Source: Gymnopilus junonius (lineage: Eukaryota > Basidiomycota > Agaricomycetes > Agaricales > Galerinaceae). From it: a stretch of DNA of 64,000 nucleotides. Location of the stretch: positions 248,001-312,000 of the forward strand of contig JADNYJ010000003.1 of assembly GCA_015501075.1 (NCBI GenBank), given 5' to 3'. The translations under genes and the position numbers were made by a program. The notes beneath the pieces are model-generated. The model was not told where the DNA came from, ran no database searches, and saw only the letters and a program-made list of their open reading frames with translations. Of the stretch, positions 12,848 through 23,662 are shown piece after piece; the stretch's first letter is position 1, and the number at the start of each line of letters is the position of its first letter.

Positions 12848-12878
12848 ACGCGGATAACACGTGACTAGTCACACGCGT
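12848..12878. promoter_or_regulatory. CSM1 upstream ACGCG motifs, CACGTG box and palindrome
   Basis: Within 75 bp upstream of the CSM1 ATG are ACGCGG (12848-12853), a CACGTG E-box (12858-12863), a perfect 12-nt palindrome GTGACTAGTCAC (12861-12872) and ACGCGT (12873-12878). ACGCGT is the MluI cell-cycle box bound by MBF-type factors at G1/S in yeasts. A role in periodic expression of this chromosome segregation gene is an inference. Confidence 0.4.
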
Positions 12879-13468
12879 TTACCCCTGTTTAGCTAAGCTT
12901 TTTAACTTTATTACTGGCTTCCAACGGTTAATTTCTTCTCTCTCTGCACCTCTTTTCGTATTCATACAGATATTGAACGTTTTAGATTAATACGAGCCAT
13001 AGTAAAGCTCTCAGAACATATAAAACCATCTGTCAATTTTCGAGCAAATTTCCCGCTCCCCCGGGCAATCAGCTGCAAAGTTCCCTTCTCTGGCAGCTGG
13101 CTCATCTGGGTGCAGACGAATCCTGCCCATATAGAGGTTCTGTGCTTCACGCTTGCCAGCCGTCTAGGACTGTGACACTAGGAGATCGCAATAATATGGC
13201 CTCTTCTGGGAAAGTTAGGCCGGTGAACTGTTGTCGCTGGGCGTCTGCCACCTTGCAGCGCTTCTCTGCCTGTCGGTATCAACTTGAAATTTGCATGTGA
13301 CCCCAGATTGGCGGATAACTCTTTCTGGATGATAGTCCTTTATCCGTTTTAGTCTTCCTCACTTCTCATTTTGTAAGGCTACTTTTCGGCTCCTGATCAT
13401 CTCCCAGGCTTCTCTGCCACCCAGGAAGCTCCATGCATGTACGGTCGCCATTTCCGAATGGAAGAGGG
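12879..13468. other. Divergent intergenic region CSM1 / P450
   Basis: No convincing gene. The small open frame at 12962-13150 (minus) has no known motif and no splice partner. The region presumably holds the two promoters and 5' untranslated regions. Confidence 0.4.
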
Positions 13469-13474
13469 TATAAA
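13469..13474 (+). promoter_or_regulatory. TATA box of the P450 gene
   Basis: TATAAA stands 56 bp upstream of the P450 ATG within GAGGGTATAAAGGCC. The spacing fits a start of transcription 25-35 bp downstream and a short leader. Confidence 0.5.
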
Positions 13475-13529
13475 GGCCTAATGATATTGGGATTTACCAG
13501 ATATCCTTTCTTCTGGCCCCCCTCCACAA

Positions 13530-15668
13530 ATGACTGCCACACACATCCTAGTATTCTCCCTCGCTCTTCTTGGATTTTTTCTCTGCACCCGTAGGAAGCA
13601 CAAATTAAACCTTCCGCTGCCTCCTGGTCCACGAAAACTTCCTCTTCTCGGCAATTTGCTCGACCTTCCAACCAGTTTCGAATGGGAAACATTCCAGGTC
13701 TGGGGGAAAAAATATGGTTAGTGTGTGGTGGCATACTTTTCAGGTGCTCGTATTTATCACGTCAGTGCAGACTCCCGGATTATCCACACGTCTGTGGCTG
13801 GGCAATCCGTCATTATCCTAAATTCCCTACAAGCAGCGCGCGATCTCTTGGAGAAGCGTTCATCTACGTACTCAGACCGGTGAGTCTCCAGCTGATCTTT
13901 AAAGTCTTGATTTTAGCTGTTCATTACACAGGCCAAAGTTTGCTGTGGTCAATAAATTGCAAGTTATGTGCTTTATGCGCATACCCATCCGATGACTTTT
14001 TCTCTAGCATGGGTCTATCCTGGCTGGCCGTTTTTATGAGGTATGGGCCGGAGTGGAGAGACCGGCGGCGCCTCTTCCAACGCTACTTCCACCCTTCCAA
14101 CGAGAAGATTCACAAACCAAAGGAAGTCTATCATACCCGCCTCTTACTTCTGCAGATTTTAGAAAGCCCCAACAATTATATGGATCATGTCAGACAGTGA
14201 GTGTTGTATATTTCTACTTCTTTACTGGGCAGGTATTTATTCCGCGCAGTTGCGTAGGCGGTCTTCTATACTCAATTTCCTACGGAAGTCAGACAAAGGC
14301 TCTGAATGATCCCTTCCTTAATGCAGCTGAGGAGGTTGCTCACAATCTGAGCGACGGCGCGACCACGGCAACAATGGTAGTTGACATTTTTCCTTTTTTG
14401 CTCCGAATGCCGTTCCTTTTGTTTTTGTTGTTTGGAAGCACTTTTTCTAAATCCAGGAAGGAATGGAAAGAAATTGGAAACCGATTCCGCGACGATCCCT
14501 TCCATCATGCCCAAAGATTGATGGTAACTTGCAACTTCATCAGTATTCCGGAAATCAGTTCATCCCGTTTACAGAGAGAAGGTACTGCTGAGCCGTCTTT
14601 CATTTCAGACGCGCTGGAAAACGTCAGGCTTTCTGAAGACGAAAACGCTCAGCACGCAATCATTAAAGATGTAGCTGGCATAGTCATCATTGGTCAGTCG
14701 GTTGAAGATCTCCCTGAAATTTTGGTTCATTCGGGTCACATAGGGGGATCCAGTACTACGAGCGCCTTCATCCATACTTTTTTCTTAGCAATGCTTTGCT
14801 TTCCTAATGCTCAACGCAAAGCACAGGAAGAGCTCGATAGAGTAATTGGCCGCGGTCGCCTTCCAGATTTCGGTGATGAACCTGAACTTCCCTATCTCGA
14901 TGCGTTGTTGAAGGAGGTCCATCGGTAAGTATCCTCCTGTGGTATTTCTACGTGTCTATGGCAGCTGAAAGAAGAACATAGATGGCGGCCTTCTGGTCCT
15001 TTAGGTGGGTGCCAATGCAATATCTTTCAGTGACGTGTTTTTCATCTTTGAATAATGGGCCAGGTGTCCCCCACCTCTCGGGAAACGAGGACGAATACAA
15101 TGGGTACCGCATCCCTGAACAGTCGATTGTTCTCGCAAACATTTGGTTTGTCATCTCTTTATGGCAAAATTGCAACGCTTATTTCGTTTGCTACAGGGCA
15201 ATGTTCCATGATAAAGATGCATATCCTGAACCGGAATCTTTCAAGCCAGAGCGCTTTCTGAAGGATGGTCGTCTGGATCCCTCTGTCCATGATCCATCCA
15301 CTGCTGCATTTGGGTTTGGTCGACGGTAAGTCCTGCCCCATTATCTAACCTGATGCAACAGTGGGCTGATCAAACTGCTTCCAGAATCTGCCCAGGAGCA
15401 CACATTGCTCAGTCCATGGCCTGGATCACGGCAGCATCCATCCTCTCTGTCTTTAGGATCTCTCCGGCTACTGACGGAAAAGGACAAGTAATTGAACCCA
15501 CTATTGAATTTCGATCTGCTGTGACGTGGTAAGTAATCTGAAGCTCTAAAGGTAAATTTAATCACGGTGCTGAATTGAATGCCAAACAGTCAACCTGTCC
15601 CATTCAAATGCAGAATCGAACCCCGACACGATGCAGCCGAACGACTTATCCGCACTTCTATCGAATAA
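13530..15668 (+). CDS. Cytochrome P450 monooxygenase
   Basis: A membrane-anchored haem monooxygenase of the endoplasmic reticulum; substrate unknown. Residues 1-20 form a hydrophobic anchor (HILVFSLALLGFFL), followed by a proline hinge LPLPPGPRKLPLLGN. Later exons give MRYGPEWRDRRRLFQRYFHP (C-helix, near 14040), the I-helix GGSSTTSAF across an intron (14690 and 14745), the K-helix ExxR in LLKEVHRW (about 14910 and 15005), a PERF block FKPERFL (15240) and the haem loop FGFGRRICPGAH (about 15310 and 15386). Stop TAA 15666-15668. All catalytic landmarks are present, and the type resembles the large basidiomycete class that includes O-methylsterigmatocystin oxidoreductase-like enzymes. Introns are numerous and some (after the first exon and between K-helix and the VPHL segment) have more than one plausible acceptor, so small inserts are uncertain. 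Confidence 0.87.
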
Positions 15669-16161
15669 GGTTCTATTTTTGTCCCATCGTCCTTGGACAT
15701 CCCGCGCTTTATAAGAAAATTATGCTCCAATAATCCAGTCTAAAACGTGCTTCAGTAATGTCATTCGCGACTGCTTTTACGCATAAAATGCCAGTATTGG
15801 TAATCCTTCCTTCATTTAATGTTCTGTGTTGGGACGTGCTTGCCTTAAAAAAATAGATTGATACCTGACACCATTCTGACTACGCAGTCTTCATAAGCAA
15901 GCATTAAATTCCTAGAAGTATAATATAAAAAATGATTCTAAGTAATCATGGGGGTACCAAGAGAACTTAATTGTGGGAGATAGTCAGCAGTTTAGACAGT
16001 ATTATACATGAGAACGCGCATCCAAAGGACACTAAAAAATAGACAATGACGAAGCCCTTCAATCATCTGGTAGAGATTTTAGTATTGTCATGGGCTCGAC
16101 ACATGAAAGGGTGATACACGGATAAAGGGTACTGGTGGCAAGATAGGTGAGCGCCGAACGC
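15669..16161. other. Intergenic region, no feature seen
   Basis: AT-rich sequence between two convergent genes. I see no open frame, RNA gene or repeat that I can support. Confidence 0.4.
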
Positions 16162-17281
16162 TCATATAAGTGATGAGAGAGTCCAGAGGAAATATGCTAA
16201 ACCGACCAAGCCAACGCTCGGAGGGGATGACCACCTGGCGTTGGCGCTACCCACGAGAGGAACAGCAGCGCCAACCGTTTGATTCAAGCAATCTAGAAGC
16301 GTTGTATCGATGTTATTCGGGAGCGGCGTATCAGGAGTTCCTTCGGCCTCAAGGGAACCGGTGTTATTGTAGCCATCGAGAGTCAAAGCAACGCTACTGG
16401 CGCGATAATACTGTACAGTCTGCTCTGGTTTTGGAGCTGGCGACGAATCATTGTAAGGAGACGCGGTGATGGAGCTAGGGTTGCTCAGAGACGAAGAACA
16501 ATTTGACGTGATAGCTGGAATGAGATTGGCAACGGTTGTATTATCTGCGACGAGGCGGAACGTCGTATTCTGCGAAGAAGATTGGAAGGCTGCGGTCATC
16601 ATAATGCCACCAGGTCTGCTCGTGTTGTCAGGGTGACCGTACTAACAAATGAAGAACATTGTTCATTAATAATATAGAAACGGTCAAAGCGCGAAAATGA
16701 ACCAACTTCATCAGTGTGAAGGTACGCTGCTGTGCCAGCACCTGCGATGCCACCCCATGCGAGAGGCCAGAACACGAAGGGAAACCCTCGTCCTGCTACT
16801 CCCCGGCCTGCAATTCCTGGGTAGCCACTACCATAAGCTCTGCAGAGTCAGCAAGGTTAGCCATCCGACTCGGAAAGGTATAAACAGTACGAAGACAAAC
16901 GATGTTCCAAAGACTTGAGGCCTTGTTCCGCCTCCTGATTGGCGTCCAGCGAAAATTTGGCCTGAAGGAATGGTGACTGTCTTGCCGCCACCAGAACCGT
17001 AAGTTGTCGCAGACTTTGTAGTCCCCGCACTGCTGATAGGACTTGACTTGGAGACTCCTGAGCTCCCACTTCCTGAAGATTTGCCAGTGCTGCCACTGCT
17101 TCCGGATGATTTCCCACCGCTGCTACTGCCTGAAGATTTTCCATTGCTGCTACTGCTTTTGCTTCCACTACTTAGAAGACTTACCACCACCAGAACTACC
17201 TCCACCTTTACCACCACCTCCTCCGCCTTTCCTTCGGTATAATTTCTGTTCTGAACGCTTAGAGATGAAAGGGACAAACAT
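16162..17281 (-). CDS. Ser/Gly-rich surface protein of an agaricomycete family
   Basis: Function unknown. The start is MFVPFISKRS at 17281, followed by a Gly-rich basic stretch. A 55-nt intron (17184 to 17130, GTAAGT...TTCAG) joins this to repeated SSGS.GGKSSGSS blocks. Then come SGGGKTVTIPSGQIFAGRQ and, across an intron, YPGIAGRGVAGRGFPFVFWP, an LAWGG-AGAGTAAYLHTDE segment and YGHPDNTSRPGG. The second half is rich in Asn-linked glycosylation motifs (NTT, NCS, NDS, NNT, NQT). It ends in a hydrophobic stretch VGLVGLAYFLWTLSSLI, suggesting a C-terminal membrane or GPI-type anchor. I recognise the FAGRQ...GRGFPF.FWP pattern from many mushroom hypothetical proteins. The central hydrophobic FWPLAWGGIAGAG could also be a membrane segment. 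Stop TGA 16164-16162. Confidence 0.7.
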
Positions 17282-17839
17282 GACGACGAGGATGGGGGGG
17301 AGGGCGTGTATGGGACAGTTGGAGTTGTGGACAGGGAATTTATTACTGGGAATGACATGGCCCCTTCAGGGCGCCACACCGAAAACTGGCAGTGACTTCG
17401 GAAGTTAAACTTACCGCAAAAGGAAGTCGTGTCAGCTTACACAGTCACCTGGAGCGGGAGGCAGTGCAGAAGAGCAAAAATGAGTTGTAAAAAAACAAGT
17501 ATCCCTCTAAAGGGGTGTCCAGATATGTACTTCCCATCTCCTTTCGAAGATGTACCTATGCAAGGCTGTGCTTTGCCCATATATTATCAGCGGGCCTGGC
17601 CACTGGAAGGGCTTCATGATATCTACACAAAAGTCTATCTTGACTGCAGGTTCATATCCGAAAAATTTTCAGTTGGAATGTTTTCCCGACAAGAGAGCCA
17701 TCTTTGAAGATGTGTGCGTTCCTATTCGTCCTGTAATTTTGCAAGCCGTGTGTGCTGCAAGTTGTGGTGAGTGCAGCACATCAAATTTCAGTAAGACACT
17801 GCTCTGGATGGATGGATGGATGGATGGATGTAACCAGGG
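17282..17839. other. Intergenic region with a GGAT microsatellite
   Basis: No gene is supported; overlapping short frames at 17429-17707 and 17550-18053 lack known motifs. A (GGAT)n simple repeat lies at 17806-17830. Confidence 0.4.
17806..17830. repeat. (GGAT)6 microsatellite
   Basis: Six tandem GGAT units read directly from the sequence, next to the transposon-derived stretch. Confidence 0.95.
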
Positions 17840-17870
17840 AGGTCCCTATAAAGGAACGACCGGCCTGCAG
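17840..17870 (+). repeat. 31-bp direct repeat, left copy
   Basis: This segment (starting AGGTCCCTATAAAGGAAC and ending CGGCCTGCAG) matches 27 of 31 positions with 19721-19751. The two copies bracket the reverse transcriptase remnant in direct orientation. Confidence 0.75.
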
Positions 17871-18082
17871 CGGCGACAAAGACCTGTGAACTTTATCGGC
17901 GATCTGCAGGGCATCAGACCCCTTCACGGTTGCGATGGGCCAACAACTAGCAATTACTTGCTAGCCAAGGATATCTCACCGTCCCCAGGGAAAGACGCAG
18001 GTTATTTATACAGGTTTTATAGTGATGCACTGGCCACAAATTTACTTCAATAAATACACAATGTTCTTGAGATATGTAACTA

Positions 18083-19700
18083 TTAATCAGGTACGTAGAA
18101 TCCGGGTGCTACATACATTTCCTCCTCTTTGAAGACTTTCAGAACGTTATACACGTACTCAGCAAACTTAGGTAACAAAGCACGAACTTTCAATAAGGAA
18201 CGCACATTCTCATAGGCATCTCCATGCCTCAAAGTCCAATCCTTTGTTGGTACCAACCTCCTTGCATCACAAAGAAGCTCCTCCCTTCTCCTGAGGAGCT
18301 CAGCAGGGCATGCAGAACAATATAGTAAAGCATGAGGTTCATCCTCCACAGCATTCTGGCAAAAGCGGCAAAGTCAAAGATCTCGTGGTACAACCTCTCT
18401 TCTTCTTTCCTTTCGCCGTAATTGCTCCACTGCCAGACAATGTTCCGAAAAGAGTAGTCATGTCAATGCTCTTCAATGACTTGGGACGACGATGTCTGTA
18501 AGATTTAAAGATAAGGACGTAGTCTTACTACGTCCTTCAGCACTGGTACTTGATTTGTTTTCAATCTCCCCTTCAAGAGTGGTGTCCTCTCATTTGTCTC
18601 CAATTCTTCGTGAAGCCATTTTGCGCAAGAGTCATCCACATGTCCTATTGAGGCATTCACCCCCTCCAATGTCTCTATATCCTTGAGGTGCATCTTGACT
18701 GGCAATGGTAGGTGGTTTAACATGTACTTGATATCCCCAAACCAACCAGGCTTTCCGTTTTGCAGGAGTTGGACGGCATCCCTATAACCTGCCGCTGCCA
18801 ATTGTTCCCGGGGTAATGCGATAAGATATTGAACACAGCATAGCTGGAGTTTAGCATGTCTGTAGTTCAGAGGTAATACACCAGTTTCGGTATACAGTGC
18901 CACCTTGACAGAGTGACTGCCAACTTGCAAAATCCGACGAAGTCCAAAAACATGCACATCATCAAGAAGTTTGAAGGAAGGTGGATGGATATCTACAGCC
19001 ACTTCACATCCATGCACCAGGTGTGGGTCAACGCGCGCCATAAAGACACATAACATTGCTACTGGCCACAAATCCCCTATCATCGACTCAACCCATGCCA
19101 CAGATGGGAACATGCTCTTCAATGCCTCCTTCGCTTTTTGCTTATAGTGTTCTGCAAAGATAAAGTGGTGGGTGGACTGGAAATGAACCCCAACATATTT
19201 GAAGGTTTCCACAATCTCAATACGCTTGCTGTTGACCTTTAGATTTGGCAATTCTTGAGGTAATCTCCCGAGAATCATGGCCTTTGTCTTCTTGACATTC
19301 ATCTTCAGAAAATTATCTGGGCACCATTCACCATCCATGTAACCCAACTTGCCCTCCATCATGTCGTCATTCAACTCCTCAATGAAGACAATATCATCTG
19401 CCAGAAAGAGACACATCACTGCCACTCCGTCCAACTCGATATCATAAGGGCTTCCCGGAGGTACGCAGTCTGCTTTGAAGAATGTGAATAGGTTGGGCGA
19501 AAAAGAATCGCCAGCCAGTATTCCCCACCATGACCGAAACGTCTCAGTAAACTCGCGATTGGTGCCGTGACTGGTAACAGTATAACGCATACGAGCGTAC
19601 AGCATCCGCATTCAATCCATCAGTGGTCCAGAAGCCCCCCCATCAGCCAATTTCTTCCAAAGAGTTGGTAGATTTGTCGAAGGAAAGGCCTTTACTGATG
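18083..19700 (-). pseudogene. Decayed non-LTR (LINE-type) reverse transcriptase
   Basis: A 368-codon open stretch (19611-18505) encodes the palm and thumb end of a reverse transcriptase: FRSWWGILAGDSFSPNLF, the catalytic box FLADDIVF (ADD core) and MNVKKTKAMILG, followed by the connecting region typical of mushroom LINE elements. Upstream homology continues to about 19700 (TLWKKLADGG.SGPLMD) but is cut by an in-frame TGA at 19614-19612, where Trp is expected. Downstream, a zinc-knuckle-like CRFCQNAVEDEPHALLYC segment near 18320-18370 and its tail (stop at 18083) are separated from the main frame by stops, including TGA at 18376-18374. The 5' half (N-terminal RT fingers, endonuclease) is absent. 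It is a 5'-truncated, mutated copy and not active. Confidence 0.85.
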
Positions 19701-19720
19701 GTCATCCAGGTTAACCGGAA

Positions 19721-19751
19721 AGGTCCCAATATAGGAACAACCGGCCTTCAG
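19721..19751 (+). repeat. 31-bp direct repeat, right copy
   Basis: Right-hand partner of 17840-17870 with four mismatches (starts AGGTCCCAATATAGGAAC). It lies just beyond the 5' limit of reverse transcriptase similarity, so it could be a very old target-site duplication, or a repeat belonging to another element. Confidence 0.7.
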
Positions 19752-20428
19752 GCTGCTGTACGGGTAATCTGACCGATTGGAAATATAAATATTTATTCGC
19801 AGAGGCCCCTGAGTCATTGTACTTGCCTGGCGGGTTTAGAAAGAAAGAACGCAGCGTTTGAGTCAAAGTTTGAGACGAGCAGACACAATGACTAATCACC
19901 TTGACGATCGTTGACAGTATGTAAATGCCACACCGGATTTCACGCGAGGGCTACCAGCTGTTGCATGGCGTGCCGTCCGTCGGAAGACCTAATGCGTTGT
20001 ACGTTACGATGAAGAAATACATGTCCGCAATGAACGGCGGTTGGCAGTGCCTCAATATCTGGTAGCAATCGACGCGCATGGTCAGCACGATAAAACACTA
20101 GTACATGTTTGAATTAACGCAGGATATATTTGGTCGTCTAGTTCGGGAATGTCTGAAGAAGGTACGGCCCAGGGAATGAAAGCGGCATAATGAGGCACCG
20201 AGTGCCAGAGCAATGGCGTTCGGTCGGTATTCATCATATTAAACTATCTCAGGATGTTGGTAACAAGTATAGAGAAACGCGGAATTTCTTGAACGTCAGC
20301 AAAACATAAGCAGAGTAGGAAAGCATGCAGAATGAGTAAAGAATGCCGATTCAACGAGAAGAGCCTGAGAAGAGCACAAAGACATAGCCTGAATAGGGTA
20401 ACAAAGTAGGAAATAGAGCTTCCGGAGC
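19752..20428. other. Intergenic region, no gene seen
   Basis: About 680 bp without a supportable open frame. It follows the reverse transcriptase remnant and is probably old transposon-derived or 3' flanking DNA. Confidence 0.35.
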
Positions 20429-21466
20429 CTATTTGGTCTCTAAAAGGTCTTGAATACCTTTAAGGTCTTTGACAGAGCTTGCATCTTTGGCCTCAAGGTC
20501 TTTAGCTCGCTTTTCAGTTTTGGCGATGGTACGTTCAATTCTAGCTGGGGTATCTTCGACAACTGAGACGGATTGTGTCACTGAATAGAAAAGAAGGGTG
20601 GCAACCTATCATCTTTAGCAGAACTATCGGATAGAAGATCGTACCGATCTCGTTCACAGACTCGCGAAGCTTCGTCCAGAGCTTGTCCCGGGTTGCGTAC
20701 TCTATCCTCAGTTCTTCTAGCATCTTCTCGACTTTGACCTATATCACCTTCAGCGATTCGTGTACGCAGGATGCAAATGCGTGTCACCCCACTCACTTTG
20801 ATCGTGTGATGCGCGTTCTTCAAGTCATTTTGCTGGTTATATGCAACCTCTTCAATTTCTTTGCAAGCCTTATTGAAAGTTGCTGCCCCTTGACCATAAT
20901 AAGTGTCCACATTTTTGTCGAGGATGCGGAAAACATTCTTGACATGGTTGTGAGTTGGAACCAAGACTTTTACGATTTCTTTCTTGATCACTTTGCCATG
21001 ATCAGTGAAATGAGTTTGGAGGGAATCAGCCAGAGCATCAAGGTGCTGGTCATCAGACTGTCGTGGTCTAGAGTCCTTCAGAACTAGCCAGAGTGCATAT
21101 ATGCGCTAATCTTACTCTTCGTCCATTAGGTCTGAGAGAAGAGTAGCCTCCTCGTCCCAATGAAAGAGAGAGTCATCAGATTCAGAGTCGTCAGAGGGGT
21201 CGCATTCAGTATGCGCAGTATCTATTAAGGGAGAGTGTCGGAAATCACGGGAAGTCTGTCTTCCGGCATCATCAAAGTGCGCATGTGGAGCCTGTCTTTT
21301 GGGAGATTGTGGGAGAGGCATTGAGAGACGCGACAAAGGACGTCTTGCATGATAAGGAGCTGCATCTGGGAAGGTCAATACGCGTCAAAAGATGATATGT
21401 TGGTGAAAAACAGAGTTCACATGGCTTGGGCTGTCGCTGCCTGCTGTGATGGGCTGCTCGGTCCAT
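20429..21466 (-). CDS. Uncharacterised coiled-coil protein
   Basis: I do not recognise the family. A five-exon model reads cleanly: exon 1 starts MDRAAHHSRQRQPK at 21466; an intron ending CCTTCCCAG joins to PYHARRPLSRLSMPLPQSPK and an acidic DPSDDSESDDSLFHWDEEA segment; another 48-nt intron (GTAAGA...CTCTAG) joins DEE to PRQSDDQHLDALADSL. The following 100 residues are helical, with heptad-like spacing (KVIKKEIVKVLVPTHNHVKN, KACKEIEEVAYNQQNDLKN, VEKMLEELRIEYATRDKLW). The C-terminus is TPARIERTIAKTEKRAKDLE...GIQDLLETK, stop TAG 20431-20429. The hydrophilic N-terminus plus helical C-terminus could suit a kinetochore, meiotic or cytoskeletal protein, but that is only a guess. An alternative, slightly longer first exon exists upstream. 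Confidence 0.6.
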
Positions 21467-21680
21467 GTTCGTTCAGGTTCAAGGGGAGAATTGAAACTCC
21501 GCTGATTCGACCATCGCGGTGAGGTGTTGCAAATCCTTCCAGTCATTCTCTCCGACCTTGTCGTTCCCTCCCAAGGCCGCCCCTTCTCGCCCGTTTCTCT
21601 CCCTCTCTCTTAATTTCTCCCCTCGTTTTGGCAGTCGCTTCCATTACACTTTCTCTTCTCCCAGAAAAGCTAAATCCAGA

Positions 21681-22123
21681 ATGAACTCCAGACCGCACAA
21701 AGTCAGCGATCTCAAACGGCCCTCTTTTCTCTTGTAACTGACATTCGTGTCCTTGACAGCAATCTATGTCTGAGCTGAAGCTCCGGCGGTTGACGGAGCA
21801 TAACCAGCGGTTACGAGAAGACCTGGCCCGGCCAAGAGTCCGTGTTAGTGAGGCCAGTGCGAGGTGCGCTTTGCTGCTGTCATCATCAACTATATATTCA
21901 TTTGTCAACCTATATAGCTTGATTCGTTATTGCAAGACGACAAAAGACCACCTAGTTCGTGCTGTTCCTGTTACGACGCGACCCCCTTGTTGCGGTCTCT
22001 CAAAACCCGTACGCCCGTTTTTGACCCTTCATTTTTTAGATTCCGTCTGTATGGGGTCCTGTCACAAAGAGCGAAGACCCCTATGCCCCTCCGGCTCAAG
22101 GTTGCAACTGTATTGTCATGTAA
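21681..22123 (+). CDS. G-protein gamma subunit, copy 1 (CAAX box CIVM)
   Basis: A small heterotrimeric G-protein gamma subunit, expected to bind Gbeta and the plasma membrane in pheromone or nutrient signalling. Exon 1 encodes MNSRPHK; an intron (GTCAGC...TTGACAG) joins [18 protein letters not shown]. Then come [27 protein letters not shown] and, across a third intron, [17 protein letters not shown]. The C-terminus is GCNCIVM, a CAAX prenylation box (CIVM) preceded by a Cys two positions before, typical of palmitoylation plus farnesylation. The gene has four exons with the same intron positions as copy 2, 700 bp downstream. Stop TAA 22121-22123. Confidence 0.9.
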
Positions 22124-22828
22124 ATTGAGGGTACATCGTCAACCACCGCGAACACCGTGCACGGAGAATTAAATCGATTCAGAGAAACACTCGCATGGAC
22201 ATCTCGTTCTAGATATGTCGTAGGAGGCCTCACTCAGCTTGAGAACCCCCCTGGCCGAGTTAGATGGATATACCACTTACTATCCAATACCTTTGTTGTT
22301 GGTCACCCACATTCCTTAACACTGCTTTTTTTCTACGTTGGATAATTTCCCCATAAACCCCAGGAGGCATGCATCCAAAATTTTATATATGCTATCATTT
22401 ATTATTTGCTGCTCTCTCTGGGCTTGTGTCTCCTGCGGACTAATATACCTATATATCCCTAGTACGCGGTGCTTAGTCGATTACTATGGTAGAGTTGAAG
22501 TTGCAATGTATTTATTCCCATATCCACTCGACCTGCTGATGCGGAAGCTGGATTAGGCATGGAGTTCACATGGATGGCTGCAACCCCGGCCTGACAGAAC
22601 TTGACAAGACGGTCAGTAATCAGCCTCCGCTATAACTGTAACCTTCCACGCACATCTCAAGCTTTGCTACGACCACTCCGCCCTTCTCAGACCCACTTCC
22701 CAACCACAGAATCTTCCTTAGCAAACTCCCTTGCTTCTACCGTGAGCTTCGTCTCCCCTTTCTGTACCTTGCTTGGTCCAGCTGGCGCTAACCAGTTATA
22801 TCCCACAGTGATATAACCAGACCACACT
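22124..22828. other. Spacer between tandem Ggamma genes
   Basis: About 700 bp with no supported gene. It presumably holds the 3' end of copy 1 and the promoter of copy 2. Confidence 0.4.
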
Positions 22829-23201
22829 ATGAGCACTCGCACTGGCGGCAGGCAGTCAATGTCGGAGCTGAAGCTCAGGCGTCTGATAGAGCACAACCAA
22901 CGTCTGAGGGAAGATCTAGCAAGACCGAGAGTGAGAGTCAGCGAGGCGAGCGCTAGGTGGGTATCGGCCTTGCTTTCGTTCGGCCCATGCGCCCGCTGAT
23001 TTGAATCACCTCTTTCCTAGTCTCATCCGTTACTGCAAAACAACAAAAGACCACCTCGTGCGTTCCGACATGAGTTAACATTGAGGTATCCGTCTCTGAC
23101 CAATATTCCCCTGATAGGTACCATCCGTCTGGGGTCCAGTCGGGCGAGCAGATGACCCGTACGGCCAACAGGCAACAGGGAAATGCTGCAGCATACAGTG
23201 A
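22829..23201 (+). CDS. G-protein gamma subunit, copy 2 (CAAX box CSIQ)
   Basis: A tandem paralogue of the gene at 21681. The start [20 protein letters not shown] is at 22829 with no intron at the position where copy 1 has its first. [15 protein letters not shown] then meets an intron (GTGGGT...TCCTAG) at the same codon (AG|C/T Ser) as in copy 1, followed by [13 protein letters not shown] further intron (GTGCGT...CTGATAG) sits at the same place before VPSVWGPV. The tail [19 protein letters not shown] ends in a CAAX box (CSIQ) directly preceded by a second Cys. The core is almost identical to copy 1 while the tails differ, pointing to duplication followed by tail divergence. Stop TGA 23199-23201. 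Confidence 0.9.
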
Positions 23202-23662
23202 TAATTCTCTCATGTCCGAATCACGCAGGGCGCCCCCTCCTCCGCCCATTATTTTCCAATTTCGGGATCGTGATCTATACCTCGGGACTGACATGTAGAT
23301 GCACCTCCGCAAAGCAACTTCGCCTTGCTATCACTCTCATTCATGAAGCACCTGTAACATTATCACTCGCAACAACTGTCTCTTTCCCTCGTCCCCTCTC
23401 TCTCTTTCTTCACTGGATGCTCTCTTTCCCCTCTTTTCTCTATACGATTTTTTTTATTCCCTTCTATTTCTATCTGTTGTGTTTTATTCTATCGCTGGAA
23501 TCACCCGTGGAGTACGTACGGCGATCTTCATTTGTATAGCTGTACTTCATATCTTCCACGTATTATTTATGATCATTGAAAACTGTTGTCGATTTGCACA
23601 CCATGACGTCTAATTCCAAGTCTCGACGTAATATGGGATCAGGATTGTCGATCAGTTCTCTA
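23202..23662. other. Convergent intergenic region
   Basis: About 460 bp between the stops of Ggamma copy 2 and thioredoxin, with pyrimidine-rich runs (23390-23470). No gene seen. Confidence 0.4.

Noticed and set aside
13366..13734. Minus-strand open frame over the P450 promoter and first exon
   Set aside because: Antisense shadow of the P450 coding sequence with no domain.
17130..17184. Apparent frameshift in the Ser/Gly-rich protein gene (extra base after GGGKSSK)
   Set aside because: A perfect 55-nt intron (GTAAGT donor, TCTTCAG acceptor) joins the two frames, so no frameshift is needed.
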